A stretch of DNA of 12,419 nucleotides from Streptomyces sp. NRRL WC-3549 (GTDB taxonomy: Bacteria; Actinomycetota; Actinomycetes; Streptomycetales; Streptomycetaceae). Location: NCBI RefSeq assembly GCF_000721935.1, contig NZ_KL585383.1, forward strand, positions 202,046-214,464. Direction: 5' to 3'. Both the position numbers and the translations under genes were made by a program. A model generated the notes under the pieces. The model did no database searches, was not told where the DNA came from, and was given only the letters and a program-made list of their open reading frames with translations. This document shows positions 12,148 to 12,419 of this stretch, in pieces. The first letter of the stretch is position 1; each line of letters opens with the position of its first letter.

Positions 12148-12419
12148 GTGGATGCGCATAGCCGTGGGCGGGCGGAAGAAATGGACCCCGCCGACCAGTG
12201 GGTGCTCAACCCGCAGACCGGCGATTACGAATTGCGACTGAACAACTCCGGAAGAGAACCGTCCGGAGATTCGCCCGCGTCCAATCCCTCCTCTTCACGT
12301 TCCGCTGCCGAGGGCCCGTCCGCGACCGCCGTCCCCCAGGTGCCCGCCCAGCGGGACCGCCGCTCGGCACGCGAAGCCCCCCCGTCACCGCCGGCCGCCG
12401 GCCGCCGCAAGCGCAGGCC
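12148..12419 (+). CDS. Probable second LCP/LytR family protein (N-terminal 90 residues; runs off right edge)
   Basis: Ninety residues are visible and the frame is open at the window end. The start MDPADQWVLNPQTGDYELRL (12-31) matches the N-terminus I recall for Streptomyces LytR-type LCP proteins. It is followed by a Ser/Pro/Ala-rich disordered stretch and a basic run GRRKRR (85-90) that normally precedes the membrane anchor. The LCP domain itself is outside the window, so family assignment rests on the N-terminus and on the neighbouring LCP gene. GTG 12148 is chosen because GGAGG (12131-12135) lies 12 bases upstream; ATG 12181 is possible but has a poorer site. Codons in 12181-12300 include TTG, CGA, AGA, AAT, TCT and TCA, unlike the neighbours. 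Confidence 0.68.
   Translation, partial: MDAHSRGRAEEMDPADQWVLNPQTGDYELRLNNSGREPSGDSPASNPSSSRSAAEGPSATAVPQVPAQRDRRSAREAPPSPPAAGRRKRR

Overview
The window is high-GC actinobacterial chromosome and almost certainly Streptomyces. The evidence is the third-position GC bias, the 87-residue WhiB developmental regulator, bifunctional F420 enzymes of the FbiB type, paired LytR-CpsA-Psr (LCP) envelope proteins, and several genes that appear to start without a leader. I see no mobile element, tRNA, rRNA or CRISPR array. It looks like a conserved core-genome region, but its intergenic DNA is rich in regulatory structure.

Layout. At 1-1492 (minus) is the N-terminal part of a large family-2 glycosyltransferase that runs off the left edge. 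At 1750-2013 (minus) is whiB, followed by a strong two-hairpin terminator and preceded by a long, relatively AT-rich control region shared with the divergent gene. At 2465-2560 (plus) is an unannotated 31-residue reading frame ending CCCSSCHSC. It lies upstream of a cysteine dioxygenase gene (2690-3190), with a very C-rich, G-poor leader between them. This is the most interesting element in the window and looks like a cysteine-sensing leader peptide. A 52-bp tandem repeat carrying small hairpins separates it from fbiA/cofD (3305-4261), which overlaps fbiB (4258-5577). Together these two attach the phospholactyl-type and glutamyl groups of coenzyme F420.

Facing fbiB and converging on it are minus-strand genes: an AlkA-like HhH DNA glycosylase (5593-6588), a ManC-like sugar-1-phosphate nucleotidyltransferase (6687-7778) and a secreted PGRP/amidase-2 peptidoglycan hydrolase (7857-9320). 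Divergent from the amidase is a TIGR03089 protein (9477-10229). After it come an LCP transferase (10407-11924) with a good sigma-E-type promoter, and the start of a probable second LCP gene (12148 to the right edge).

How the genes fit together. Mycobacterium tuberculosis has the same neighbourhood on the same strands: whiB2, fbiA, fbiB, a mannose-1-phosphate guanylyltransferase, an LCP gene and Rv3268. The block joins septation control (WhiB), redox cofactor F420, activated-sugar supply (ManC), wall hydrolysis (amidase) and attachment of anionic glycopolymers to peptidoglycan (LCP proteins). The cysteine dioxygenase with its leader peptide is an added thiol-catabolism module in the whiB-fbiA gap. 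Promoter, operator and terminator calls rest on eye-found motifs and are scored accordingly.
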